Shown here: positions 7,731 to 14,476 of the stretch, in pieces
Numbering within the stretch: position 1 is the first letter of the stretch
Layout of the letters: every line of letters begins with the position of its first letter
From: Chloroflexi bacterium RBG_16_60_22
GTDB lineage: Bacteria; Chloroflexota; Dehalococcoidia; Dehalococcoidales; RBG-16-60-22
Direction: 5' to 3'
DNA: 27,280 nucleotides
NCBI GenBank assembly: GCA_001796935.1
Contig: MGNX01000007.1
Coordinates: 1 to 27,280, forward strand
Position numbers and translations under genes: made by a program
The notes under the pieces: generated by a model
Database searches by the model: none
The model's input: the letters and a program-made list of their open reading frames with translations, nothing else
Told to the model about the DNA's origin: nothing

Positions 7731-8216
7731 CTACATTTTACTCACGCCCTTCTCACGGAGGGCGGCCGCGACGTGCCTGGGGACGAGGCCGTTGATATCG
7801 CCGCCCAGGCTGGCGACCTCCTTCATCAGGCTGGAGCTGAGGAACTGGTAATCCTGGCTGGCCATGAAGCAGACAAGCTCCAGCTCCGGGTAGAGCTTGC
7901 GGTTGAGCATGGCCATCTCGAACTCCCGCTCGTAGTCAGCGCTCATGCGCAGACCGCGCACCAGGACCTGGGCGCCTACCTCCCGGGCGAAGTCCACGGT
8001 AATATTACTGTAAGGCATGACCTTTACCCTGGGCAGGTGGGCCACGGCCTGCTTGGCCAGCGCCACGCGCTCCTCCAGCGTGAAGGTGAGGCGCTTCTCC
8101 GGGGTGGAGAAGATGCCGATGACGACCTTATCAAAGAGCTTGGCCGCCCGGGTGGCGATATCGATATGCCCGTTGGTTATCGGGTCGAAGCTGCCGGGAT
8201 AGAGCGCTACGGTCAC
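7731..8216 (-). CDS. coaD: Phosphopantetheine adenylyltransferase
   Basis: The product transfers AMP from ATP to 4'-phosphopantetheine, giving dephospho-CoA, the penultimate step of coenzyme A synthesis. It has 161 residues, the normal length. The nucleotidyltransferase motif YPGSFDPITNGH spans residues 6-17, with His17 the catalytic histidine of the (H/T)xGH motif. RGLR at 87-90 and SSSLMKE at 127-133 are the other family landmarks. The start is GTG, overlapping the rsmD stop as GTGA, which indicates translational coupling. rsmD-coaD is a very common bacterial gene pair. Confidence 0.97.
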   Translation of the reverse strand: MTVALYPGSFDPITNGHIDIATRAAKLFDKVVIGIFSTPEKRLTFTLEERVALAKQAVAHLPRVKVMPYSNITVDFAREVGAQVLVRGLRMSADYEREFEMAMLNRKLYPELELVCFMASQDYQFLSSSLMKEVASLGGDINGLVPRHVAAALREKGVSKM

Positions 8217-8767
8217 GGCGCCACCTCCCGGCGGTAAATGTTGATGCAGCTGTCCCCGTGGCGTTGCTCTCTAAAGAGGCTGAGCGCACCGTAGCGCGGA
8301 CCGAGGGTTAAGCGTGGGGAGTGGGTCACCATTAACGTGGTGTCGGGCCCGACGAGTCGGGAGTTTGCCAGCTGCGAGATGAAATCGCCGATTGACGCGT
8401 TGGAATAGGGTGGGTCCATCAAGATTATATTGTACTCCTTATCGAGAAAGGAAAGTGCCTTGCTGACGCTGCAGCAGTAGACATGGGCCTGGGCCGCCAG
8501 CCGGGTCTTTTCTAAATTTTCCTTAATTATACCACAACACCGCGGTTCGTTTTCAACAAAGTCCACCCAGCCGGCGCCCCGGCTCAGCGCCTCGATGCCC
8601 ATGGCGCCGCTGCCGGAGAACAGGTCCAGCACCTGAGACCAGTCATCGGCGACGTGCTCCAGCATGGAGAAGATGGCGCCGCGCACCAGGTCGGTCGCCG
8701 GACGGGTTGTCGTTCCCCTGGGGAACTTCAACCGGTGACCCTTTGCCTTGCCCGTAATTACTCGCAT
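8213..8767 (-). CDS. rsmD: 16S rRNA (guanine966-N2)-methyltransferase
   Basis: This SAM-dependent enzyme methylates G966 of 16S rRNA during 30S assembly. It has 184 residues. The N-terminal MRVITGKAKGHRL is family-typical. SAM motif I LDLFSGSGAMG is at 47-57, and the amino-methyltransferase catalytic motif DPPY is at 118-121. The ribosome site is weak (CGGG before the ATG). The leader contains a perfect 9-bp hairpin 13 nt from the start codon, which might influence expression. It is coupled to coaD by a four-base overlap. Confidence 0.95.
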   Translation of the reverse strand: MRVITGKAKGHRLKFPRGTTTRPATDLVRGAIFSMLEHVADDWSQVLDLFSGSGAMGIEALSRGAGWVDFVENEPRCCGIIKENLEKTRLAAQAHVYCCSVSKALSFLDKEYNIILMDPPYSNASIGDFISQLANSRLVGPDTTLMVTHSPRLTLGPRYGALSLFREQRHGDSCINIYRREVAP

Positions 8768-8780
8768 ACCCGGTCGGAGA

Positions 8781-8813
8781 CAGCTTTAACCGGAGGCCCG
8801 TGCCTTAAAGCTG
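8781..8813 (-). promoter_or_regulatory. Leader hairpin upstream of rsmD
   Basis: CAGCTTTAA at 8781-8789 and TTAAAGCTG at 8805-8813 are perfect 9-bp complements around a 15-nt GC-rich loop. The hairpin lies within the predicted 5' leader of rsmD, between the start site (about 8820) and the ATG at 8767. It has no trailing T-run, so it is not a simple terminator. A role in RNA stability or translation control is possible but unproven. Confidence 0.45.
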
Positions 8814-8826
8814 CTGGATAACAAAT

Positions 8827-8855
8827 AGGATAACGAGTTGAGAGGGGTTTGTCAA
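8827..8855 (-). promoter_or_regulatory. Promoter of rsmD-coaD
   Basis: On the minus strand there is a perfect -35 TTGACA (8855-8850), a 17-bp spacer and TATCCT (8832-8827), four of six matches to the -10 consensus. It lies immediately after the ftsZ terminator hairpin, whose T-rich tail runs into the -35 box. Confidence 0.6.
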
Positions 8856-8905
8856 TAAAAGCATAAGCAGGTGAGCGGCCTCGCGTGCGCTAACCGCTCA
8901 CCTGC
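8855..8905 (-). terminator. Hairpin terminator of the mraZ-rsmH-ftsA-ftsZ operon
   Basis: The 12-bp perfect inverted repeat GCAGGTGAGCGG (8867-8878) / CCGCTCACCTGC (8894-8905) has a 15-nt loop. It lies 32 nt beyond the ftsZ stop in the direction of transcription. On the minus strand it is followed by the T-rich TTATGCTTTTATT. The loop is long and the T-run is broken, so termination may be partial. Confidence 0.6.
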
Positions 8906-8937
8906 GCGCTATCGTTTATGGCTAATTCAACTTATTT

Positions 8938-10065
8938 CTAATCAAAGTGACGCTGCTTGGCCGGTTCCGCCGGCATCTCCGACATGGTGGTGTGCCGGCG
9001 GTGGCTGAACAGGGGGCGCCGCAGGAAAGACGGGACGTCCAGCTCATCCTCGGTCTTCATGCCCTTGAGGAGCTTGGTAATCTCGTCCTCTTCGTCGCTC
9101 CTGCCCATGCCCATCTTGGCATGGAACCCGGTGGCGATGAGGGTAATCTTGACCTCGTTCTCCATGGTCGGGTCATTGGCCACGCCGAAGATGATGTTGG
9201 CATCCGGGTCCACCGCGGCCTTAATGACATCAGCCGCCTGGTTGACCTCGAACAGGGACAGGTTGTTGCCGCCGACGACGTTGAAGAGCACCGCCTTGGA
9301 CCCTTCGATGGATACATCCAGCAGCGGGCTGGCCAGTGCTTCCTTGGCGGCATCGATGGCCCGGTTCTGCCCGGTGCCCTTGCCGATGGACATCCAGGCG
9401 GGGCCGGCGTCCTTCATGATGGCCTTGACATCGGCGAAGTCCAGGTTAATCATGCCGGGGGTGGTGATAACCTCGGCGATGGCCTGGACGCCGTGCCGCA
9501 GCACGTCATCCGCCAGTTTGAAGGCGCTGTCCACGCCCGTCTTATGGTCGCACAGGGTCAGCAGGCGGTCGTTGGGGATGATAATCAGGGTATCGACCTT
9601 ATCGATGAGGTTGTTGATACCCTCGTCCGCCGTCTCCATGCGGTGGGTCCCTTCGAAGGTGAAGGGCTTGGTGACCACGGCGATGGTCAGGGCGCCGCTG
9701 TGCTTGGCGATTTCCGCCACCACCGGGGCCGCCCCGGTGCCGGTGCCGCCGCCCATGCCCGCGGTGACGAAGACCATGTCCGCCCCGGACACGAGGTCCT
9801 TGAGCTCGTCGCGGTTTTCCTCGGCGGCCTTGGTGCCGACGTTATGGTCGCCGCCGGCCCCGAGGCCCTTGGTCAGCTTGGCGCCGAGCTGGATGGAAAT
9901 CGGGGCCTCGGTGATAGCCAGGGCCTGAGCGTCCGTGTTCATGGCGATGAACTCGACGCCCTGGATGTTCTCCCTGACCATGCGGGTCACGGCGTTGCTG
10001 CCGCCGCCACCCAGACCGATAACCTTAATCTTAGCCGGATTAGCCACAAAACTTGTTCTTGCCAT
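8938..10065 (-). CDS. ftsZ: Cell division protein FtsZ
   Basis: FtsZ is the tubulin-like GTPase that forms the division ring at midcell. It has 375 residues. The GTP-binding glycine loop GLGGGGSNAV is at 17-26, the tubulin signature GGGTGTG at 105-111, and the T7-loop sequence NLDFADVKAIM supplies the catalytic aspartate. The core ends near residue 320 and is followed by a short charged linker and the conserved C-terminal peptide DVPSFLRRP at about 343-351, which binds FtsA. Another 24 residues follow this peptide, whereas in most FtsZ proteins it lies at or near the very end. The ribosome site is strong (AAGGAGGAGG). The gene follows ftsA by 51 nt. Confidence 0.98.
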   Translation of the reverse strand: MARTSFVANPAKIKVIGLGGGGSNAVTRMVRENIQGVEFIAMNTDAQALAITEAPISIQLGAKLTKGLGAGGDHNVGTKAAEENRDELKDLVSGADMVFVTAGMGGGTGTGAAPVVAEIAKHSGALTIAVVTKPFTFEGTHRMETADEGINNLIDKVDTLIIIPNDRLLTLCDHKTGVDSAFKLADDVLRHGVQAIAEVITTPGMINLDFADVKAIMKDAGPAWMSIGKGTGQNRAIDAAKEALASPLLDVSIEGSKAVLFNVVGGNNLSLFEVNQAADVIKAAVDPDANIIFGVANDPTMENEVKITLIATGFHAKMGMGRSDEEDEITKLLKGMKTEDELDVPSFLRRPLFSHRRHTTMSEMPAEPAKQRHFD

Positions 10066-10116
10066 CTCCTCCTCCTTTTACTGGAGTGAAAAAATTTGTC
10101 CAGATATTTTTATATA

Positions 10117-11334
10117 TTATACGAACAACTTCTTGAGCTGGTGTGCCAGACGGTTCAGGGCGCCGCTGAAAAGGCCGGACTTCCATGCCTTCTTGCCGTC
10201 ATGCTTGGTCCCCCAGAGCAAGAGACCGACGCTGGTGGCGTAAGCCGGGTCGCGCAGCACGTCAGCGATGCCGTAAACATCCGTGGGGGCGCCTACCCTT
10301 ACCGGGAGACGGAGGATATCGCGTCCCAGGGCGGCGATGCCAGCCAGGTTGGCGCTGCCGCCGGTTAGTACCAGGCCGGCCGGTACCAGGGCCTCATAGT
10401 CCGAGCTGGGCATTTCCAGCATGATGAGCTTCAGGATTTCTTCGACTCTGGCCCGGACAATGTCGCACAAATCCTGGTAGGAGACCCCGTGGCCGTCCTT
10501 GGAGATGGCCGGTGAGGTATCCGTCTTGCCCTCGTAAACGGGCATGACGCTGCCGTACTTCTTCTTCATCTCCTCGGCGATGTCAAACGGCAGTCCCAGG
10601 CCGATGGCGATGTCACGGGTAAGCTGGTAACCGGCCACCGGCAGGATGGACGTGTGCCAGATGCTGCCGTCCCGGAAGACGGCCACATCGGTGGTCCCGC
10701 CGCCGATATCCGCCAGTATCACGCCTACCTGTTTTTCGTCCTCGGTCAGGATAGCCTCGCTGCTGGCCAGGGGCTCGAGGACCAGGTCCTCGATGTCTAT
10801 CCCGATGCTGCGGATGCACTTGACCAGGTTCTGGATGGAGGTGACGGCGGCCGTGATGACGTGGGTCTCCACGTCCAGCCGGAAGCCGTGCATCCCGACG
10901 GGGTTCTTGACGTGCGCCTGGCCGTCGACGGCGTAGCTGCGGGGGATAACGTGCAGCAGCCTTCTATCCCCGGCCGTTTTGACGCTCTGGGCGGAAGCCA
11001 GGACACGCTTGAGGTCGTCCGGGCGAACGACACGGTCATTGCGGGTAATGGCAACCACGCCGCGGTTGTTCATCGACGTAACGTGCCGGCCGGTAACGCC
11101 GACATAGGCCGATTCCACCTTGTAGTTGCTGGCCTGCTCCGCCTTTCTCACCGATTCTTTGATTGACTCTCTGGCTTCATTAATATTGACCACCAGGCCC
11201 TTATGCAGCCCCTTGGACGATGCAATGCCGACGCCCACCACGCGCGGGCTATCGCCATCACTGACATCGGCCAGGATGGTGCAAATCTTGGTGGTCCCCA
11301 CATCGATTGAAGCTACAACATGACGCTTTTTCAT
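10117..11334 (-). CDS. ftsA: Cell division protein FtsA
   Basis: This actin-like ATPase tethers FtsZ filaments to the membrane. It has 405 residues. The phosphate-1 motif SIDVGTTKICTI is at 9-20, phosphate-2 DIGGGTTDVAVF at 209-220, and the adenosine motif LVLTGGSANLAG at 321-332. The 1C domain characteristic of FtsA lies between about 85 and 165. The last 15 residues (GALNRLAHQLKKLFV) form an amphipathic basic helix, the standard membrane-targeting element. The ribosome site AAGGAGG sits 4 nt from the ATG. The gene lies between rsmH (85 nt upstream) and ftsZ. No ftsQ, ftsL, ftsI, ftsW or mur gene is nearby. Confidence 0.97.
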   Translation of the reverse strand: MKKRHVVASIDVGTTKICTILADVSDGDSPRVVGVGIASSKGLHKGLVVNINEARESIKESVRKAEQASNYKVESAYVGVTGRHVTSMNNRGVVAITRNDRVVRPDDLKRVLASAQSVKTAGDRRLLHVIPRSYAVDGQAHVKNPVGMHGFRLDVETHVITAAVTSIQNLVKCIRSIGIDIEDLVLEPLASSEAILTEDEKQVGVILADIGGGTTDVAVFRDGSIWHTSILPVAGYQLTRDIAIGLGLPFDIAEEMKKKYGSVMPVYEGKTDTSPAISKDGHGVSYQDLCDIVRARVEEILKLIMLEMPSSDYEALVPAGLVLTGGSANLAGIAALGRDILRLPVRVGAPTDVYGIADVLRDPAYATSVGLLLWGTKHDGKKAWKSGLFSGALNRLAHQLKKLFV

Positions 11335-11380
11335 CTGCCCTCCTTAAGTAACTGGATTTGCTCTGTTGGTTACCCAGTTA

Positions 11381-11400
11381 TTACATATGGAACCCTCCTT
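11381..11400 (-). promoter_or_regulatory. Perfect Shine-Dalgarno followed by an ATG-TAA start-stop
   Basis: On the minus strand AAGGAGG (11400-11394) is followed after 7 nt by ATG (11386-11384) and directly by TAA (11383-11381). The spacing is ideal for initiation, yet the frame contains only the start codon. It sits between rsmH and ftsA, where other bacteria keep ftsL/ftsI. A 7-bp inverted repeat (TAACTGG 11349-11355, CCAGTTA 11374-11380) lies between it and the real ftsA ribosome site. It could be a minimal ORF, a relic or chance. Confidence 0.35.
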
Positions 11401-11419
11401 TACCGACTTCCCGGTATTT

Positions 11420-12472
11420 TCAGGCCGCTAAAAAGGCCATCTTTATCTTCTGCAGCAGGACCGGCCGCCGCCAGCCGCGGGACCTGGCGATGGTCAAGAA
11501 GGCATGGTCCTCGGTGGTAGCATAGCTGTCTTCCTGGGAAACGATGCGCTCGGCCGCCCGCAGCTTGGCGCTCCGGCTCCGCGGGTTAACGTCAATCTCC
11601 GCGGTGGACGGGGTAACTACCTTCTTATTGATAAGCTTCAGGCGGGGGGTATGGCCGCAAACGCAGGCCGGGACCCCCGGCGGGCAGATGCAGCCCCGGG
11701 CTTCTTTCTGCATGAACTGCTTGACGATGCGGTCTTCCAGCGAATGGTAGCTTATCACCACCAGCCGGCCCTGGTAGCCGAGCAGGTCCACCGCCTGTCT
11801 CAGGGCCGCTTCCAGGTGCTCGAGCTCGTGGTTGACGGCGATGCGCAACGCCTGGAAGGTCTTGGTGGCGGGGTGAAGCCGGCCCCGCCGGCCGATAGCG
11901 CTCTCGATGAGCTGGGCCAGCTGGCGGGTGGTCTCTATCGGGCGGTGCTCGACGATTAGCCTGGCGATGCGGTGGCTGTGGCTTTCCTCGCCGTAGGCCC
12001 GGATGAGGTGGGCCAGCCTCGCCTCGGAGGTGGAATTGACGATGTCAGCGGCGGTAACCTTCTGCCGGGTATCGAACCGCATGTCCAGCGGGGCATCGTG
12101 CTGGAAGCTGAAGCCGCGGCCGTTGCCGTTGAGCTGGAGAGACGATAGCCCCAGGTCGAAGATGATACCGTGCACCGGAAAGAAATCGTATTTGATGCAG
12201 ATGGACTGCAAATTAACGAAGTTATCGTGGACCAGCTTGATAGAGTCCCGGTAGTGCTGCAGCCTTTCCTTGGTAGCCTCGATGGCATTGGGGTCGGCAT
12301 CAATGCCGAGCAGCTGCCCGCCCGGCGAGCTGTGGTCCAGGATAGCGGCGGCATGGCCCCCGCTGCCGAGGGTGCAGTCAACGTAGCGGCCGCCCGGCTG
12401 GACGGCCAGGGCCCTGAGGGCCTCGGAGAGGAGAACCGGAGTATGACTGGAGGCTGACCAGTGCTTAATCAT
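11420..12472 (-). CDS. rsmH: 16S rRNA (cytosine1402-N4)-methyltransferase
   Basis: RsmH (MraW) methylates N4 of C1402 in the 16S rRNA decoding centre. It has 350 residues. The N-terminal HTPVLLSEAL box is at 10-19, SAM motif I VDCTLGSGGHA at 31-41, GIDADPNAI at 56-64, and the C-terminal landmark ISYHSLEDRIVKQF is present. Two Cys-rich turns in ARGCICPPGVPACVCG are typical of the family. The C-terminus extends about 40 residues beyond the usual end, with a basic and then hydrophobic tail that may be lineage-specific. The ATG overlaps the mraZ stop (TGATG), indicating translational coupling. Confidence 0.97.
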   Translation of the reverse strand: MIKHWSASSHTPVLLSEALRALAVQPGGRYVDCTLGSGGHAAAILDHSSPGGQLLGIDADPNAIEATKERLQHYRDSIKLVHDNFVNLQSICIKYDFFPVHGIIFDLGLSSLQLNGNGRGFSFQHDAPLDMRFDTRQKVTAADIVNSTSEARLAHLIRAYGEESHSHRIARLIVEHRPIETTRQLAQLIESAIGRRGRLHPATKTFQALRIAVNHELEHLEAALRQAVDLLGYQGRLVVISYHSLEDRIVKQFMQKEARGCICPPGVPACVCGHTPRLKLINKKVVTPSTAEIDVNPRSRSAKLRAAERIVSQEDSYATTEDHAFLTIARSRGWRRPVLLQKIKMAFLAA

Positions 12473-12903
12473 CAGCTATTCTCCAGGCTCTCAATTATCT
12501 GCCAGGCCTGCTCCTGGCTTATTTCCTTCTCTTCCTCCCAGTGGACCTTGTTCCAGATTTCCAGGTACGTATTGGCCCCGGTGATAACCACCTCTTCAAC
12601 GATTTCAGCGTGCTCCCGGAGCGGTGCCGGCAGGGCGATGCGTCCCTGGTTATCTATCTTGGTGCTGAAAGCGGTCCCGAAAATCGCCCGGCTCAGCCGC
12701 CGCATCTTGCTGCGGCTCAATCCGCTGCCGGTTAGCTTCTCGGACACTTTCCGCCATTCCGGTATGGTGTAGGCGGTGATGCATTTCTCGGCGCCCGGCG
12801 TCAGGACTACCCCGTCCTTCAGGGCATTACGGAACCGGGGTGGGATAGGCACCCGTCCTTTGTCATCTATCTTGTAGTCGAACTCGCCGTAAAACGTCGG
12901 CAT
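12472..12903 (-). CDS. mraZ: Transcriptional regulator MraZ
   Basis: MraZ is the AbrB-like DNA-binding repressor that heads the division and cell wall (dcw) cluster and controls its own operon. It has 143 residues with two SpoVT-AbrB repeats. The first, at about 5-50, contains GEFDYKIDDKGRVPIPPRFR; the second, at about 77-120, contains STKIDNQGRIALPAPLREHA. The DxxGRxxxP cores of both are intact. No classical ribosome site precedes the ATG; instead the leader consists of four 10-bp-spaced TGGTRN boxes that look like its own binding sites. It is translationally coupled to rsmH. Confidence 0.97.
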   Translation of the reverse strand: MPTFYGEFDYKIDDKGRVPIPPRFRNALKDGVVLTPGAEKCITAYTIPEWRKVSEKLTGSGLSRSKMRRLSRAIFGTAFSTKIDNQGRIALPAPLREHAEIVEEVVITGANTYLEIWNKVHWEEEKEISQEQAWQIIESLENS

Positions 12904-12909
12904 AAATAG

Positions 12910-12945
12910 TTACCACTACCTACCACTATTTACCATATTTCACCA
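12910..12945 (-). promoter_or_regulatory. MraZ-box-like operator: four direct repeats at 10-bp period
   Basis: Read on the minus strand, TGGTGA (12945-12940), TGGTAA (12935-12930), TGGTAG (12925-12920) and TGGTAA (12915-12910) are spaced exactly 10 bp apart. MraZ is known in Escherichia coli to bind tandem TGGG-type repeats at about 10-bp spacing in its own promoter. The array begins right at the -10 box and fills the leader up to 7 nt from the ATG, so bound MraZ would block promoter clearance. Confidence 0.8.
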
Positions 12946-12946
12946 T

Positions 12947-12975
12947 TTTATAACACAGCCGCCCACCTTTGTCAA
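12947..12975 (-). promoter_or_regulatory. Promoter of the mraZ-rsmH-ftsA-ftsZ operon
   Basis: On the minus strand there is TTGACA (12975-12970), a 17-bp spacer and TATAAA (12952-12947), which is eleven of twelve consensus bases with ideal spacing. Transcription should begin near 12940, inside the first operator repeat. Confidence 0.85.
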
Positions 12976-13186
12976 GTCTTTTAGCAGGAATTTTCAAAAA
13001 ATGTGACGAAATTGTGATAGACGACAGGACTTTTGGGCTATTCAGGGCACATTGCGGCATCATGGAGGGGGTAAAGGGCGGGGGGAGAAAGTGGGGAGAG
13101 CAAGACCAGACTTGTTTGCCAGGGTAACACGCGGCAATACTTTAAACGTATGCCCCGGTTATGGTAAAATATATCTTGTTTTACGA

Positions 13187-13705
13187 ATGGCTATGTTGAA
13201 CGCAGGCATACTCACCATCAGCGATAAAGGCTCTCAGGGACGGCGCCAGGACAAAAGCGGCCCGGTCATCCGGGAAGAACTGGAGCGGATAGACAGCAAC
13301 GTCGTTGACTATGACATCGTCCCTGACGAGAAGGACGTCATCGCCGCCAGACTTGCCCGGTGGGCGGACGGGGGTAAGATGGACGTTATCTTCACCACCG
13401 GCGGCACCGGCCTGGCCGTGCGGGACGTTACCCCGGAAGCCACCCTGGCGGTGATTGATAGGAACGTCCCCGGCATCGCCGAGGCGATGCGGGCCCGGTC
13501 CCTGGAAAAGACCCCGATGGCCATGCTCAGCCGGGCCGTGGCGGGGCTCCGGGGGAAATGCCTCATTGTCAACCTGCCGGGCAGTCCCAGGGCCGTCCGG
13601 GAATGCCTGGAGGTGATACTGCCGACCGTTCCCCACGCCGTGGAAATCATCAAGGGAGAGGTAACCGAGCATACCGTTCAGGGTGCCAGGGTAATAAAAG
13701 AGTGA
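13187..13705 (+). CDS. MogA/MoaB-like molybdopterin-binding protein
   Basis: This is a molybdenum cofactor biosynthesis protein of the MogA/MoaB fold, which adenylylates molybdopterin before metal insertion. It has 172 residues from the ATG at 13187 (an ATG at 13193 is also in frame). The family motifs are AGILTISDKGSQG at the N-terminus, TTGGTGLAVRDVTPEA at 70-85 with the conserved Arg-Asp, and LPGSPRAV at 130-137. The frame stays open further upstream to a TTG at 13052, but that stretch is not protein-like. A weak promoter (TTAAAC at 13142, TAAAAT at 13165) supports the downstream start. The stop overlaps the trmD ATG as TGATG. Molybdoenzymes are common in Dehalococcoidia, which fits the context. 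Confidence 0.88.
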   Translation: MAMLNAGILTISDKGSQGRRQDKSGPVIREELERIDSNVVDYDIVPDEKDVIAARLARWADGGKMDVIFTTGGTGLAVRDVTPEATLAVIDRNVPGIAEAMRARSLEKTPMAMLSRAVAGLRGKCLIVNLPGSPRAVRECLEVILPTVPHAVEIIKGEVTEHTVQGARVIKE

Positions 13706-14475
13706 TGCGCATCGATATTTTGACGCTGTTTCCGCCGATGTTCGAGGTGCCTTTCAGCTTCGGCATCTTCCAGCGGGCCGTGGCCGGCGGGCTGGTCAGC
13801 CTGAACACGGTCGATATCCGCGATTACACCCACGATAAGCACCACACCGCCGACGATTACCCCTACGGGGGAGGCGCCGGCATGGTGCTCAAGCCGGAGC
13901 CCATCTTCGAGGCGGTGGAAGCGATTAAGCGGGATGCCGGGCCGGAAGCCGACGATTTGCCGGTTATCCTGCTCACGCCCCAGGGGCGTCCCTTCTCGCA
14001 GTCGATTGCCCGGGAGCTTTCCGGCCACCGCCACCTGGTCTTCATCTGCGGCCACTACGAGGGCGTCGACGAGCGGGTCTGTGAGCACCTGGTCACCGAC
14101 GAAATCAGCATCGGCGATTACGTCCTCACCGGCGGGGAGCTTCCCGCCATGGTGGTCATCGATGCCGTGGTACGGCTAATCCCCGGGGTGCTGGGCTCGG
14201 AAGAATCGCCGCAGGAAGATTCTCATGCCGATGGCCTGCTGGAGTACCCCCAGTACACCCGGCCGGCGGGCTTCCGCGGGTGGACGGTCCCGGAGGTGCT
14301 CCTCTCCGGAAACCACGCCCGCATCGCCAAGTGGCGCCGCGAGCAGATTATCAAGCGCACCCTGGAGCGCCGGCCGGAGCTGCTGGATAAAGCCAGCCTC
14401 GGCCGGGAAGACAAGCAGCTGGTAAAACGCCTGACAACCGAGCGTTCTCAGGTCAATAAGGATAGGGAGTCTTAG
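13705..14475 (+). CDS. trmD: tRNA (guanine37-N1)-methyltransferase
   Basis: TrmD methylates G37 next to the anticodon, which prevents +1 frameshifting. It has 256 residues from the ATG at 13705. Its SPOUT-knot landmarks are clear: RIDILTLFPPMF at the start, YGGGAGMVLKPEP, CGHYEGVDERV, IGDYVLTGGELPAMV, and EDSHADGLLEYPQYTRP in the flexible linker. The frame remains open upstream within the preceding gene, but the family N-terminus fixes the start here, coupled by TGATG to the molybdopterin gene. rplS follows after one base. The usual rpsP and rimM partners are not upstream. Confidence 0.97.
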   Translation: MRIDILTLFPPMFEVPFSFGIFQRAVAGGLVSLNTVDIRDYTHDKHHTADDYPYGGGAGMVLKPEPIFEAVEAIKRDAGPEADDLPVILLTPQGRPFSQSIARELSGHRHLVFICGHYEGVDERVCEHLVTDEISIGDYVLTGGELPAMVVIDAVVRLIPGVLGSEESPQEDSHADGLLEYPQYTRPAGFRGWTVPEVLLSGNHARIAKWRREQIIKRTLERRPELLDKASLGREDKQLVKRLTTERSQVNKDRES

Positions 14476-14476
14476 T

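Noticed and set aside
8947..10089. A 380-codon plus-strand frame opposite ftsZ
   Set aside because: FtsZ is certain on the minus strand; the plus frame has no recognisable motifs.
13002..13017. Two TGTGA words 11 bp apart upstream of the molybdopterin gene, considered as a CRP-like site
   Set aside because: They are direct repeats rather than the inverted TGTGA/TCACA pair a CRP/FNR dimer needs.
13052..13186. An upstream extension of the molybdopterin gene from TTG 13052
   Set aside because: The added 45 residues are not family-like, and a weak promoter lies within this stretch.
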